Counted from the stretch's first letter, positions 25,480 to 33,959 are shown. The stretch is 49,674 nucleotides of DNA from Phycisphaerales bacterium UBA3190 (GCA_002364005.1 DEXG01000004.1:131627-181300), one strand, 5' to 3'. The notes: generated from the letters alone by a model not told the origin. Program-made: numbers and translations.

Positions 25480-26304
25480 TTACGGGCAGCCAGATGTGAA
25501 CGCGCCAAGGAACGCGCTGACATCGAAGAAGTTGTACACGCCGTTGTTGTCGAAATCGGCTATGGGGTCCATGGAACTAAACGCGCCCAGGAACGCGCTG
25601 ATATCAAAGAAGTCGAGGTTGCCATCGCCCGTCAGGTCGGGTGGGCACGAGGGGGCAATGCCCGTGGCGACGATCGTCGCGCTGCCCGTGACATGGAGCG
25701 TGCCCAGCTCGTTGCCGTCGCCATCAACCAGCGGCGTGGTCGAATCGATCGGAAGCGTGCTGTTGAGTGTTGCGGTCCCGTTGTTGGTGGTCACGGTGCC
25801 ATCGATCGTGGAGAAGAAGTCGCCCTGATCGGCGAGGTTGATCACTTCGCTGCCCGTGCCGACGAGAAAGATGTCGTAGCTGACGGCCATGGTGCCCTGC
25901 ATCGCAACCGGGACATCGGGGAGCACATAGAAATCGTTGATGATCGGGACGGGCCCAACGAACGCATCGGTCATGCCCCAGGTCACCGCGCCGCTGGTGA
26001 GCGACGCGTCGGCGCTGCCAAAGAACCCGAACGACCAGTTGAAGCTCAGGTCGTTGTCGATGACGATCTGCAAATCGTGCAGACTGATCTGCGTCGGGTT
26101 GTCGTAGTCATCGAGCTCAACGCGGAGTATCCCCGAGAGCGAGCTGCTGTCGGTGTCGCTATCGCTTGCCACGCCGACATCGACCTCGATCGTGAGGTCG
26201 ATCGACGACAGCGCCGGATCGACGATGAAATCGACTGGGCTGCTGCCAAGAGCGGTGCCGGTTGTCGTACAGAGCGCGGCCAGTAAGTACATCCCAGTTT
26301 GCAT
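25480..26304 (-). CDS. Secreted protein of unknown function with dockerin-like tail
   Basis: The 274-residue product has a short signal sequence (MQTGMYLLAALCTTTGTALG), an all-beta head of about 195 residues (VDFIVDPALSSIDLTIEVDV, NWSFGFFGSADASLT) and a dockerin-like tail with two loops (DLTGDGNLDFFD, DFDNNGVYNFFD) ending SGCP. The head resembles secreted PEP-CTERM-type beta-sandwich proteins in style only; no family is recognised and there are no catalytic motifs. It is probably co-transcribed with the gene at 24362. A hairpin at 26335-26358 separates it from the sugar dehydrogenase gene upstream. Short heads of this kind suggest structural or binding roles. Confidence 0.84.
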   Translation of the reverse strand: MQTGMYLLAALCTTTGTALGSSPVDFIVDPALSSIDLTIEVDVGVASDSDTDSSSLSGILRVELDDYDNPTQISLHDLQIVIDNDLSFNWSFGFFGSADASLTSGAVTWGMTDAFVGPVPIINDFYVLPDVPVAMQGTMAVSYDIFLVGTGSEVINLADQGDFFSTIDGTVTTNNGTATLNSTLPIDSTTPLVDGDGNELGTLHVTGSATIVATGIAPSCPPDLTGDGNLDFFDISAFLGAFSSMDPIADFDNNGVYNFFDVSAFLGAFTSGCP

Positions 26305-26334
26305 GCGTGATTCCCCATGAAGAGTGAAAAGCCA

Positions 26335-26358
26335 TGCCCGGCGTGTTTCAGCCGGGCA
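26335..26358 (-). terminator. Probable terminator of the sugar dehydrogenase gene
   Basis: TGCCCGGC (26335-26342) and GCCGGGCA (26351-26358) form a perfect 8-bp stem with an 8-base loop. Read leftward it is followed by a weak T-tract (CTTTTC). It lies 25 bases past the stop at 26384. Confidence 0.65.
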
Positions 26359-26383
26359 CGACGGAGTTCAGATCAATGCCGAA

Positions 26384-27757
26384 TCACGGGCAGCCCGCGT
26401 TGAACGCGTTGAGGAACGCGCTGACATCGAAGAAGTCGTAGTTGCCGTCGCCTGTGAAATCAGCAAGGGGCTCCTGCGCGTTGAACGCGTTGAGGAACGC
26501 CGAGATGTCGAAAAAATCCAGGTTGCCGTCCTCGTTCAGGTCGGGCAGACACGCCGAGTCACACGAGTCGGGGATGCCGTCGCCGTTGCTGTCGGGGTTG
26601 CTGGGGTTGACGATCTTGTAGACCGTGCCGGCGAAGAGGTTGGCAACGAGCAGCTCGCCGCTCTCGGTCTCACCGAACGAGCTGACATTAAAGTTGGAGT
26701 CGAACTGGAGCGTGTGGGCAAAGCCGTTGCTCGCATCGAGGGTCCAGATCAGGCCCGAGCAGTAATCGCTGAAGAAGTACAGCCCGGTGTAGTCATCGCC
26801 GAGCTCGCAGCCGCGGTACGCGTAGCCGCCGGTGATCGAACAGCCGTTGGCACCGTGGGTGTACTGGTGGATCGGATCGGTGAAGCCCGAGGTCGCGCCA
26901 CAAGACAGGCCCGTGCTGCTGAAGCCCTCGCGGCAGCGCCAGCCGTAGTGCTGACCGCCCGCGTCACCCGCGGGGGCGAAGTTCACTTCTTCACGCACAT
27001 TCTGGCCCACATCAGCGATCCAGAGATCGCCGGTCTCACGATCGAAGCTCGTGCGCCACGGGTTGCGCAGGCCGTATGCCCAGATGGATTCCAGGGCGCC
27101 CGCAGTCCCGACGAACGGGTTGTCGGCAGGGATCTCGTAGTTCTGGTTGGGGTCTGCGGGGAAATCGTCGCCGCCATCGACATCAACACGGTGGAGCTTG
27201 CCGAGGTAGTTCGACAGGTTCCCCGCGCGGTTGCCCGGGTCGTTGGCCGAGCCGCCGTCGCCCGCCGAGATGTACAGGTAGCCGTCGGGACCGAATCCCA
27301 ACCAGCCACCGTTGTGGTTGCTGAAGGGCTGGTCGTAGAACATGATGATGCGGGCCGTGCCGGTGTCGGCGACATTCGGGTCGCTCGAGGACACCTGGTA
27401 CTCGGCGATGCGGGTGTCCCCGCCGCTGCCGGTGTAGTTCACATAAAACTTGCCGTTGTTCGCGTAGTCAGGGTGGAACGCGAGGCCGAGCAGGCCCTGC
27501 TCGTTGCCGCCGCTGTCGCCGCCCTGCACGGTGCCGTCGATATCCATGAACGGGGTCGGCAGCAGATTGCCGTCGGCATCAACGATGCGAATGGCGCCCT
27601 CCTGCTCGATGATGAAGGTCCGCCCTGAGCCATCACCCGCGTGGGTCATGTACACGGGGCGATCGATGCCGGTCACGAAAACTTCGGTGGTCAGCTGGGC
27701 CTGGGCGGTAGTGCCCCCGGCTGCCAGCAACAAACATGCGCACGCTGCACGATTCAT
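26384..27757 (-). CDS. Secreted PQQ-type sugar dehydrogenase family protein with dockerin-like tail
   Basis: The 457-residue protein has a signal peptide (MNRAACACLLLAAGGTTAQA), a six-bladed propeller of the soluble glucose/aldose sugar dehydrogenase family (about 25-370), a short Cys-containing linker (NPDSNGDGIPDSC), and a dockerin-like tail (DLNEDGNLDFFD, DFTGDGNYDFFD, end AGCP). Family motifs are NEQGLLGLAFHPDYANNGKF, NHNGGWLGFGPDGYLYIS, AGDGGSANDPGNRAG, YGLRNPWRTSFDRETGDLW and GGYAYRG. These proteins oxidise sugars with bound PQQ, though many planctomycete members may lack the cofactor. GGAGAGA precedes the ATG. Its association with haem proteins of the same array suggests extracellular redox chemistry, but this is inference. 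Confidence 0.93.
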   Translation of the reverse strand: MNRAACACLLLAAGGTTAQAQLTTEVFVTGIDRPVYMTHAGDGSGRTFIIEQEGAIRIVDADGNLLPTPFMDIDGTVQGGDSGGNEQGLLGLAFHPDYANNGKFYVNYTGSGGDTRIAEYQVSSSDPNVADTGTARIIMFYDQPFSNHNGGWLGFGPDGYLYISAGDGGSANDPGNRAGNLSNYLGKLHRVDVDGGDDFPADPNQNYEIPADNPFVGTAGALESIWAYGLRNPWRTSFDRETGDLWIADVGQNVREEVNFAPAGDAGGQHYGWRCREGFSSTGLSCGATSGFTDPIHQYTHGANGCSITGGYAYRGCELGDDYTGLYFFSDYCSGLIWTLDASNGFAHTLQFDSNFNVSSFGETESGELLVANLFAGTVYKIVNPSNPDSNGDGIPDSCDSACLPDLNEDGNLDFFDISAFLNAFNAQEPLADFTGDGNYDFFDVSAFLNAFNAGCP

Positions 27758-27867
27758 GTGATTCTCTCCAAGTCTGGTGTGCAGACTCCTCCGGAGCCCG
27801 CGGTGTGGATAAGGGCCATGATCTCACTGGCCCTCGATTGGATCGCATACAAAAAACACTGTTTCAT

Positions 27868-27883
27868 CGGGGAGAACTCCCCG
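27868..27883 (-). terminator. Possible terminator of the gene at 27992
   Basis: CGGGGAG and CTCCCCG are separated by two bases (5-6 effective pairs). Read leftward there is a run of six T residues, but about 11 bases after the stem, which is further than usual. It lies 110 bases past the stop at 27992. Confidence 0.35.
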
Positions 27884-27891
27884 CACTCTAT

Positions 27892-27905
27892 TGTTCGGCC
27901 GAACA
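27892..27905. promoter_or_regulatory. Perfect 14-bp palindrome, operator-like
   Basis: TGTTCGGCCGAACA is a perfect inverted repeat in the 234-base gap upstream of the sugar dehydrogenase gene (134 bases before its ATG) and downstream of the gene at 27992. Its size and symmetry suit a dimeric regulator; no regulator is identified. Confidence 0.4.
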
Positions 27906-27991
27906 TAAACCCAGGTTGCTCCGGGCCTTAAATCAACTCTGAATTCACCTGATTCTGTACTTTTAAATACCATACAAACCACAAATACAGA

Positions 27992-29002
27992 TCAGGGACA
28001 CCCCTCGCTGAATGCGGTGAGGAATGCGCTGATATCGAAAAAGTCATAGTCCCCGTCGCCGTCGAAGTCCGCCAGCGGGTTGGTCTGCTGGTACGCCGTC
28101 AGGAAGGCGCTGACATCGAAGAAGTCGAGGTTGCCATCGCCGTTGATATCCGCCGGGCAGGGATCGACACAGTCGGTCGTGCCAGGGCCAGCCCAGAGGC
28201 CGCCAACCAGATCACAGGTCGCCTTGTCGAACTGCAAGCACTCTTGTGTCGAGGGAATGTAGCACGCGCCGAGGCACTGCACATCGGCGCACTCGCTGCC
28301 CGGGCCGTTCCAGAACCCACCCATGTCGATCGTCTGCGCTTCGGTCAGCCCCTCCATGCAGCTGCCGTCGGGCAGGCACGCCGCGCCGACCGCATCGCCC
28401 CCGCAGTCGATGATGGCCCGGATCACCCAGTCACCCGAGACGCCCAGGGCGCACGCGTCGGCCCAGAAGCTGCCGTTGACCCGGACCGCGTTCTTGTTGG
28501 GCTGACAGCCCTGCGCGTCAGAAACAATGCTGGGCAGCGAAGGATTGGTGTTGTTGCCGTTGAAGAACTTGAACGAGACAACAAACTCTTCGTTCGCGCT
28601 CACCGGGACCGAGATCGGGATGGTCTGGTTCTCGTCTTCATAGCGAAACTCGTTGAGCCCGCCGTCCTGCATCGCCGGCGCATCGAAGATGTCTTTGATC
28701 GGCCCGGGGTTGGGGAAGTTGCCCGATTCGTAGACGATGATCGAGTCTTCCAGCGAGACCTGGGCGCCGCCGCCCAGGGACATCCAGAAGATCTGGATCC
28801 CCACAATCTCCCCGTCGCACGGGCTGGTCAGCCAGACCGCGGCTTCCTCGCCAGCGGTAAAGCACGGGCAGATCGCGGCGGTACTCCCACCGGTCAGCGA
28901 GTCGTTCTGCACAACGATTTCGTCGCCCATCGCGGTGGAACCGATCGCACAGAGTGCGAGCAGCAAGGGTGATTTGACGCGTGTGATTCGTATTGGACGC
29001 AT
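27992..29002 (-). CDS. Secreted Cys-repeat protein with dockerin-like tail, unknown function
   Basis: The 336-residue product has a signal peptide (MRPIRITRVKSPLLLALCAI, then GSTAMG), a beta-sandwich head (about 25-200), two Cys-rich repeats of a planctomycete type and the dockerin-like tail. The first repeat contains ACLPDGSCMEGLTEAQT and GGFWNGPGSEC, the second CYIPSTQECLQFDKATC and GGLWAGPGTTDC. The tail carries DINGDGNLDFFD and DFDGDGDYDFFD and ends EGCP. The repeats pair a short C-x5-C turn with a G-G-x-W-x-G-P-G segment and probably form disulfide-stabilised knots. ATG 29002 has AGGAGA upstream. The function is not known; a surface-binding role is plausible. Confidence 0.86.
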   Translation of the reverse strand: MRPIRITRVKSPLLLALCAIGSTAMGDEIVVQNDSLTGGSTAAICPCFTAGEEAAVWLTSPCDGEIVGIQIFWMSLGGGAQVSLEDSIIVYESGNFPNPGPIKDIFDAPAMQDGGLNEFRYEDENQTIPISVPVSANEEFVVSFKFFNGNNTNPSLPSIVSDAQGCQPNKNAVRVNGSFWADACALGVSGDWVIRAIIDCGGDAVGAACLPDGSCMEGLTEAQTIDMGGFWNGPGSECADVQCLGACYIPSTQECLQFDKATCDLVGGLWAGPGTTDCVDPCPADINGDGNLDFFDVSAFLTAYQQTNPLADFDGDGDYDFFDISAFLTAFSEGCP

Positions 29003-29092
29003 GGTGCGGCTTCTCCTGGAGCGCAACAACTGAACAGACATCGTCCCGATATCTCAAGCCCAGTGTACCACGCCTCGCACGATTCCCAACAG

Positions 29093-29117
29093 AAAACCCC
29101 CGATGACCGGGGGCTTT
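29093..29117 (-). terminator. Terminator of the dihaem peroxidase-like gene
   Basis: A 6-bp GC stem (CCCCCG with CGGGGG) and 5-base loop are extended by A-T pairs across one mismatch, with TTTT on the leftward side. It lies about 55 bases past the stop at 29171. Confidence 0.75.
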
Positions 29118-29170
29118 CATGTATTGAATCGATGTTTATCGGTCTCGCGGCAAAAACGCCCCAAACCCGG

Positions 29171-31027
29171 TCAGGGACAGCCCGCGGCAAAGGCGTTCAC
29201 AAAGGCACTCACATCGAAGTAGTTGAACACGCCGTTCCCATCAAAGTCCGCCAGGACATCTTCGTTGTTGTACGCGTCGATGAACACGCTGAGATCGAAG
29301 AAATCAAGCACGCCATCGCCAGAGAGATCCGCGATGCACTCGTTGCTGCACGATGCGATCATCGAGCAGAACGGGGTGACCTGGGCGATGCCCGAACGGG
29401 CAAACCCGCCTGTCGCGTTGGGATCGGCGATCAGCCACTGCATGTAGAAGGTCTCGCCATCCATGCTCGTGTCGTCGAGCGGGTAGAACATTGTTCCATA
29501 CCCCTCGCTCGCGCTCATGCCGTTGAGCACGATCGGCCCCAGCAGCGTGTCCTGCGCAACCTTGCCATCGCTGGGCGGGCTGCTGGAGACCGCGACCCAC
29601 GCCTGCGCTCCGCCAAGCGCGAAGTCGACGCCGATCTTGAACTCGCTATTACCAATGTTCGGAGGCACCACCGCGATGATCTCGGGGACATACCCACCCG
29701 TACCCGCGGCTCCACCCGGAAGCACCATCGGGTTCGGCGTTGCCTGCTCGCTGTACAGCTTGGGACGATCGAACGGGTATTCCTCGTTGGCAAGACGCGG
29801 GTCGGTCAGGGCACCCACGATGAACTCTTTGACCAACGCCTCGTCTTCGGGGCTGAAGACGATGGGGCTGAAGAGCCGGAAATCAAGATTGTCGAACACG
29901 GGCTGCTGCCCGTTGCGGTGCGCGTAGAAATCAAACACATCGTCGAGTGTTTCCAGCCCGCCCGTGTGCATGAACCGATCACGGATCCCCGCGTTGCGAA
30001 CCGTGCCCATCTTGAACGCGCCGCGTTCAGGGTTGGCACCGGTGATATCCGCACGCCCGCGATCCTCGATGACCGGCCGCACACCATCCACATTGAAATC
30101 AAAGTTGGTGAACATGGGGGGCACATGGCAATCCACACAGGTCGACTCGCGATACCGCATGTAACCCGCGAGCTGATCGGGTGTGATCGCGTCGTCGTCG
30201 CCCGCGTTCCAGAGATCCCATGGGGACTGGTCGGGCATCAGCGTGCGTTGGTAGTTCGCCATGGCAAAGCCGATGCGACCCGCCGTAATCTCGGGTGTCC
30301 CGAACGCCTGCGCAAACAGGTCGGGATAGGTCGGGTACTGCTCGATCGCTTCGAGCATATCCTCAGGGATTTCGCTCGCCAGCGCCAGCGGACGAACGCC
30401 CTCAAGCTTCTGGAGCAACTCGGGCCAGCTCCGGTTCTGGTGCGCCATCTCAATGTCGTTCATGAGCGGGTGCAGCGACTGAATCTCGGTCGCGGCAATC
30501 CCCGTTGCCGAGAGCTGTTCTCCCGTCACAGGATCGATAAAGAGGCCTTCAGCACGCCCATCCCAGAACAGGTTCGCTGTGAAGGGACCCATGATGTTGG
30601 GCATCGACCGACGCGGCGTCGCCTGAGGCAGCAGGTCAAAGAGCACGCTGCGTAGGTACTCGCCATCCTGGTCCTGCAGGATCAGACCCGGCGAGCCGGC
30701 GACATCATCTGCCGTATCGAAGATCCCGTCATACGCAGGGTTCACACCCGCACGCGGGTCGGTGCTCGCGTGGCTCGGAATGTGGCATGTGCCGCACGAC
30801 ATCGTGTTGTCGCTCGAAAGCTGCTCGTCCCAGAACAGAATCTTGCCCAGGATCTGACGCTCAGCACTCGGCGGGTTCTGAGGCGGTGAGAACGGGGTGA
30901 ACATCGGGAAAGTCCGACCATCCTGCGCAGACGCTTCAGGACTGAACGCACCACAACTCAGCAATGCGGCAGCAAAGCAGACAACAGCACAACGGTGCAA
31001 ACCCTTGGGGTTCGTTCTGATCTTCAT
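29171..31027 (-). CDS. Secreted dihaem cytochrome c peroxidase/MauG-family protein with dockerin-like tail
   Basis: The 618-residue protein has a signal peptide (MKIRTNPKGLHRCAVVCFAA) and a dihaem peroxidase-like region (about 45-420) with two CxxCH motifs: residue 78 (CGTCH) and residue 297 (CVDCH). Family features include GKILFWDEQLSSDNTMSCG, TPRRSMPNIMG, LFWDGRAEG and FKMGTVRNAGIRDRFMHTGG. A beta-rich domain (about 450-560) and the dockerin-like tail follow (DLSGDGVLDFFD, DFDGNGVFNYFD, end AGCP). The family includes hydrogen-peroxide-reducing CcpA and the MauG oxidases; which chemistry applies is unknown. ATG 31027 has AGGA upstream; an open frame continues to 31177 but lacks a signal. It probably accepts electrons from, or donates them to, other exported haem proteins. 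Confidence 0.93.
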   Translation of the reverse strand: MKIRTNPKGLHRCAVVCFAAALLSCGAFSPEASAQDGRTFPMFTPFSPPQNPPSAERQILGKILFWDEQLSSDNTMSCGTCHIPSHASTDPRAGVNPAYDGIFDTADDVAGSPGLILQDQDGEYLRSVLFDLLPQATPRRSMPNIMGPFTANLFWDGRAEGLFIDPVTGEQLSATGIAATEIQSLHPLMNDIEMAHQNRSWPELLQKLEGVRPLALASEIPEDMLEAIEQYPTYPDLFAQAFGTPEITAGRIGFAMANYQRTLMPDQSPWDLWNAGDDDAITPDQLAGYMRYRESTCVDCHVPPMFTNFDFNVDGVRPVIEDRGRADITGANPERGAFKMGTVRNAGIRDRFMHTGGLETLDDVFDFYAHRNGQQPVFDNLDFRLFSPIVFSPEDEALVKEFIVGALTDPRLANEEYPFDRPKLYSEQATPNPMVLPGGAAGTGGYVPEIIAVVPPNIGNSEFKIGVDFALGGAQAWVAVSSSPPSDGKVAQDTLLGPIVLNGMSASEGYGTMFYPLDDTSMDGETFYMQWLIADPNATGGFARSGIAQVTPFCSMIASCSNECIADLSGDGVLDFFDLSVFIDAYNNEDVLADFDGNGVFNYFDVSAFVNAFAAGCP

Positions 31028-31220
31028 AGTTTGGCGATCCTGCGGCTCGGGGTTCCTGCAGTCACAAATACTCAAGAGCACCGACTGGTTCTCTATCTTC
31101 ACACTATACAGCAGGTTGCGATCACGCACAACCCCGAATACGCGGGTTCGGCCGCAACCCGGGCCCGATCGTGTCAATTTGGGCGAACAGTGACAGCTGG
31201 TCTACCGACGCACGGATCAA

Positions 31221-32567
31221 TCAGGGGCATCCCTGTGCATATGCACCGACAAATGCAGACACATCAAAGAAATCGAACGAGCCGTCACCGGTGAAATCAG
31301 CCGCCGGATCGCCGGCTTGGAAAGCCGCGACGAAGGCCGAGATATCGAAGAAGTCCACGGCTCCATTGCCGTCAAAGTCAGCAGGGCAACCCCCATCAGG
31401 CGTCGCGACAAAGACACCAATCGTCCCGTTTCGCAGGAACGCAGCAAAGGCCACCTGCCCGGCATCATTGATATCCACCACGCCGTTCATCACCTGACGC
31501 CCGGTATCGCCACCGAAGTCAAAGCCCAACGCCATCGGGCCCAGGTCCGTCTCGATCATCTGGTCATACTCGACCAGCTTGACCAGGTCCGTCCCGTCGC
31601 CAATCCACAGGGCCGTCGAATCGTGCTCGATGTCGGTCGCCCGGAAGGCGACAGTGCCGTTGCTATTGATCACGGGCGGGAAGTTCGCCAGCGACCCATT
31701 ATCGATGTCCGGGTTGCTCCCGTCGGCAATGTTGATAAAGGACGAGCCGTCCCAGCGGGTGACCTGCCAGATCGAATCGCTCGAGCGACGCGCGCTGAAG
31801 GCGGCATCGCCGTTCTGGGCGATCGCCGTCGAGTTGACGAACGAGTTGAACACCGCCCCCGTCTCGGCAACGGTGGTGGGGCTCCCATCGGGCTCGAATC
31901 GCACAATGCGTTGGGCGGCTCCGGTCGCGGGGAAGGTCTTCATCAGCACCTGGCGTGCATCGTTGATCTCGGGAGAGATCAGGAAGGTGTAATCGCTGCC
32001 GGTATCGGTGATGAGCGTCTGCACCCGCGAATCACCGATGTACTCATCGATGACAACCTTGTCGAGCGTGAACCCGAAGTCGCCCCGGTAGCACAACGCC
32101 CCATCGCTGGTCAGCGTGACACCCGAGAAGCCCGAGACACCCTCACTCCCGCCCGCGGCAAAGGTGCGGAGCAGCGTGCCATCGATCGAGTACAGATACG
32201 CCCCATCATTGAAACTGCCCTGCTCGATCGCGATCATGCCGTTGCGGAGGTCGAGCGTCGTCGACCAGAACGCATCCCCGCCGCCGTTCCCGGTGACGAT
32301 GATGCCGCCTTTGCGGTTCTTCCCATAGAAGATGCCTTCTTGCCCATTGCCCATGATGACACGGATCGCGACGCCGCCGTCCTCACCGAGAGAGACATAC
32401 TGCGACGAGAGCGCGCTGGGGTAAGGCAGGTTGTACCCGGGAAGGGATGCTTCCAAGGTCGACCGTGCCTGAAGTTCGATGGTCCAGTTCTGTGCAACCT
32501 GGGCCTGCAGGGTGTTGACGCAGCACAGCGACGCACCAAGAACGAGCATACGGGGGGTACGAATCAT
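31221..32567 (-). CDS. Secreted NxxGxVAF-repeat protein with dockerin-like tail
   Basis: The 448-residue protein has a signal peptide (MIRTPRMLVLGASLCCVNTL), about six or seven beta-propeller-like repeats and the dockerin-like tail (DFDGNGAVDFFD, DFTGDGSFDFFD, end QGCP). The repeats have cores such as INSNGTVAFRATD, INDAGQVAFAAFL, IAQNGDAAFSARRS and INDARQVLMKTF. They resemble the 'N-x-x-G-x-V-A-F' propeller proteins common in planctomycetes and myxobacteria, which have no assigned enzyme activity. GGAGAGA precedes the ATG by 5 bases. It is the first gene of the leftward dockerin array, about 100 bases from the end of rho. It may bind a ligand or act as a structural surface protein. Confidence 0.87.
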   Translation of the reverse strand: MIRTPRMLVLGASLCCVNTLQAQVAQNWTIELQARSTLEASLPGYNLPYPSALSSQYVSLGEDGGVAIRVIMGNGQEGIFYGKNRKGGIIVTGNGGGDAFWSTTLDLRNGMIAIEQGSFNDGAYLYSIDGTLLRTFAAGGSEGVSGFSGVTLTSDGALCYRGDFGFTLDKVVIDEYIGDSRVQTLITDTGSDYTFLISPEINDARQVLMKTFPATGAAQRIVRFEPDGSPTTVAETGAVFNSFVNSTAIAQNGDAAFSARRSSDSIWQVTRWDGSSFINIADGSNPDIDNGSLANFPPVINSNGTVAFRATDIEHDSTALWIGDGTDLVKLVEYDQMIETDLGPMALGFDFGGDTGRQVMNGVVDINDAGQVAFAAFLRNGTIGVFVATPDGGCPADFDGNGAVDFFDISAFVAAFQAGDPAADFTGDGSFDFFDVSAFVGAYAQGCP

Positions 32568-32666
32568 GTTGTCTCTCCAAATTTCATGGGCTTGCAGGGG
32601 TCACGGATCGTGCAGCGTACAGAATACGCCCGGGAATCTCAAGGATGAAATCCCAACTCCAACCGC

Positions 32667-33878
32667 TCACCCACCCACAAGCTGCTCATTGGTCTCAAAC
32701 CGAGACAGCGCCGCCAGCAGCTGCTCCACCTGCTGGGGCGGGGGCATGTTGAGCATGCGTCGACGCAGCGCCGTGATGGTCTGCAGGGCCTTGTCTTCGA
32801 TGAGCAGGTCTTCCTTACGCGTGCCGCTGGCCGCCAGGTTGATCGCGGGGAACAGACGCTTCTCAGCGATGCGCCGATCAAGGATCAGCTCCATGTTGCC
32901 CGTGCCCTTGAACTCCTCGAAGATCACCTGATCGCCCTGGCTGCCCGTGTCCACGAGGCAGGTCGCGATGATCGTCAGCGAGCCGCCCTCCTCGGTGTTG
33001 CGTGCCGCGCCGAAGATCTGCTTGGGGACCTCCAGAGCCCGCGAGTCGATGCCGCCGGACATGGTTCGCCCTGAGTTGGCGTGCCTGCCCGATCGGTTGA
33101 ACGCACGCCCCAGGCGGGTCAGCGAGTCGAGGACGATGAAGACATGCTTGCCGTTCTCGACCATCTGCCGGGCCCGGTCAATAGTCTGTGTCGCCAGCTG
33201 GATGTGGCGTTCAAGCTCGTGGTCGTTGCTCGATGCCAGCAGCTCGAGCTGATCTGGTTTCCACGCTTTGTCCCACTCGGCCTCGCCCTTGCGCTGGGCC
33301 GGGGTGCCAAGGAAGGTGCGCCGAAAATCGGTGACCTCTTCTGGCCGCTCGTCGATGAGCAGGGCCATCACATGCACCTCGGGGTGGTTGCGCAGCACCG
33401 ACTCGGTAATGTTCTTGAGCAGGGTCGTCTTGCCCGCCTTGGGCGGCGAGACGATCAGCCCACGCTGTCCAAACCCGATGGGGCAGAACAGGTCAATCAG
33501 GCGGCAGGCCGGCGGGCAGCCCGGGTACTCGAGCGTCATGCGGGGCTGCGGATCGATGCTCGTCAGGTCCGCGAAGGTCTTGCGGCTGGCAAAGTCGTCC
33601 GGGTCCATCCCCTCGATCTCAATGAAACGCTCAACCACCGGACGCGGCGCGCGGGGCTTGTTGCCCCCTCGCCCTCGTCGGCGACGACGGGGCTTCTTCT
33701 CAACCACCTCGACCTCCACGCGCAGCCCATCTCGGAGCGGGAGCTCTTCCCCAAAGTGAACGGGGACGAACGGGTCGTCTGGCGATTCCACGATCTGCTG
33801 GGCATCAGACATTTGCCTGATACGACCCTCCGATCGCTTCGGCCATTGCAGAATGCCGGTAAGCGTGGTCGATGACAT
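32667..33878 (-). CDS. rho: Transcription termination factor Rho, divergent RNA-binding region
   Basis: Rho is the hexameric RNA helicase that ends transcription of untranslated RNA. The ATPase part is classical: Walker A SPPKAGKTTLL (residues 144-154), Walker B VMALLIDERPEEVTDF, the Q-loop VFIVLDSLTRLGRAF, the R-loop region EEFKGTGNMEL and SGTRKEDLL. The N-terminal part is unusual: the cold-shock-like primary RNA site is short and divergent (about 5-60, ending PLRDGLRVEVEV), followed by an Arg-rich stretch KKPRRRRRGRGGNK. About 20 extra residues sit after RRTFL (190-220, TPAQRKGEAEWDKAWKP) compared with E. coli Rho. Length is 403 residues against 419. ATG 33878 keeps the cold-shock-like part; ATG 33812 is an alternative with GGAGGG further upstream. 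Confidence 0.94.
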   Translation of the reverse strand: MSSTTLTGILQWPKRSEGRIRQMSDAQQIVESPDDPFVPVHFGEELPLRDGLRVEVEVVEKKPRRRRRGRGGNKPRAPRPVVERFIEIEGMDPDDFASRKTFADLTSIDPQPRMTLEYPGCPPACRLIDLFCPIGFGQRGLIVSPPKAGKTTLLKNITESVLRNHPEVHVMALLIDERPEEVTDFRRTFLGTPAQRKGEAEWDKAWKPDQLELLASSNDHELERHIQLATQTIDRARQMVENGKHVFIVLDSLTRLGRAFNRSGRHANSGRTMSGGIDSRALEVPKQIFGAARNTEEGGSLTIIATCLVDTGSQGDQVIFEEFKGTGNMELILDRRIAEKRLFPAINLAASGTRKEDLLIEDKALQTITALRRRMLNMPPPQQVEQLLAALSRFETNEQLVGG

Positions 33879-33959
33879 GATGTATCAAACGCGTATGCAC
33901 CAACACCAATGTCTTACGCACAGAGATGCGGGTGCCTGAGTGATCTGCCGTCGGGATCT

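Noticed and set aside
12022..32567. A cellulosome
   Set aside because: Dockerin-like tails are present, but there is no cohesin, glycoside hydrolase or carbohydrate-binding module in the window.
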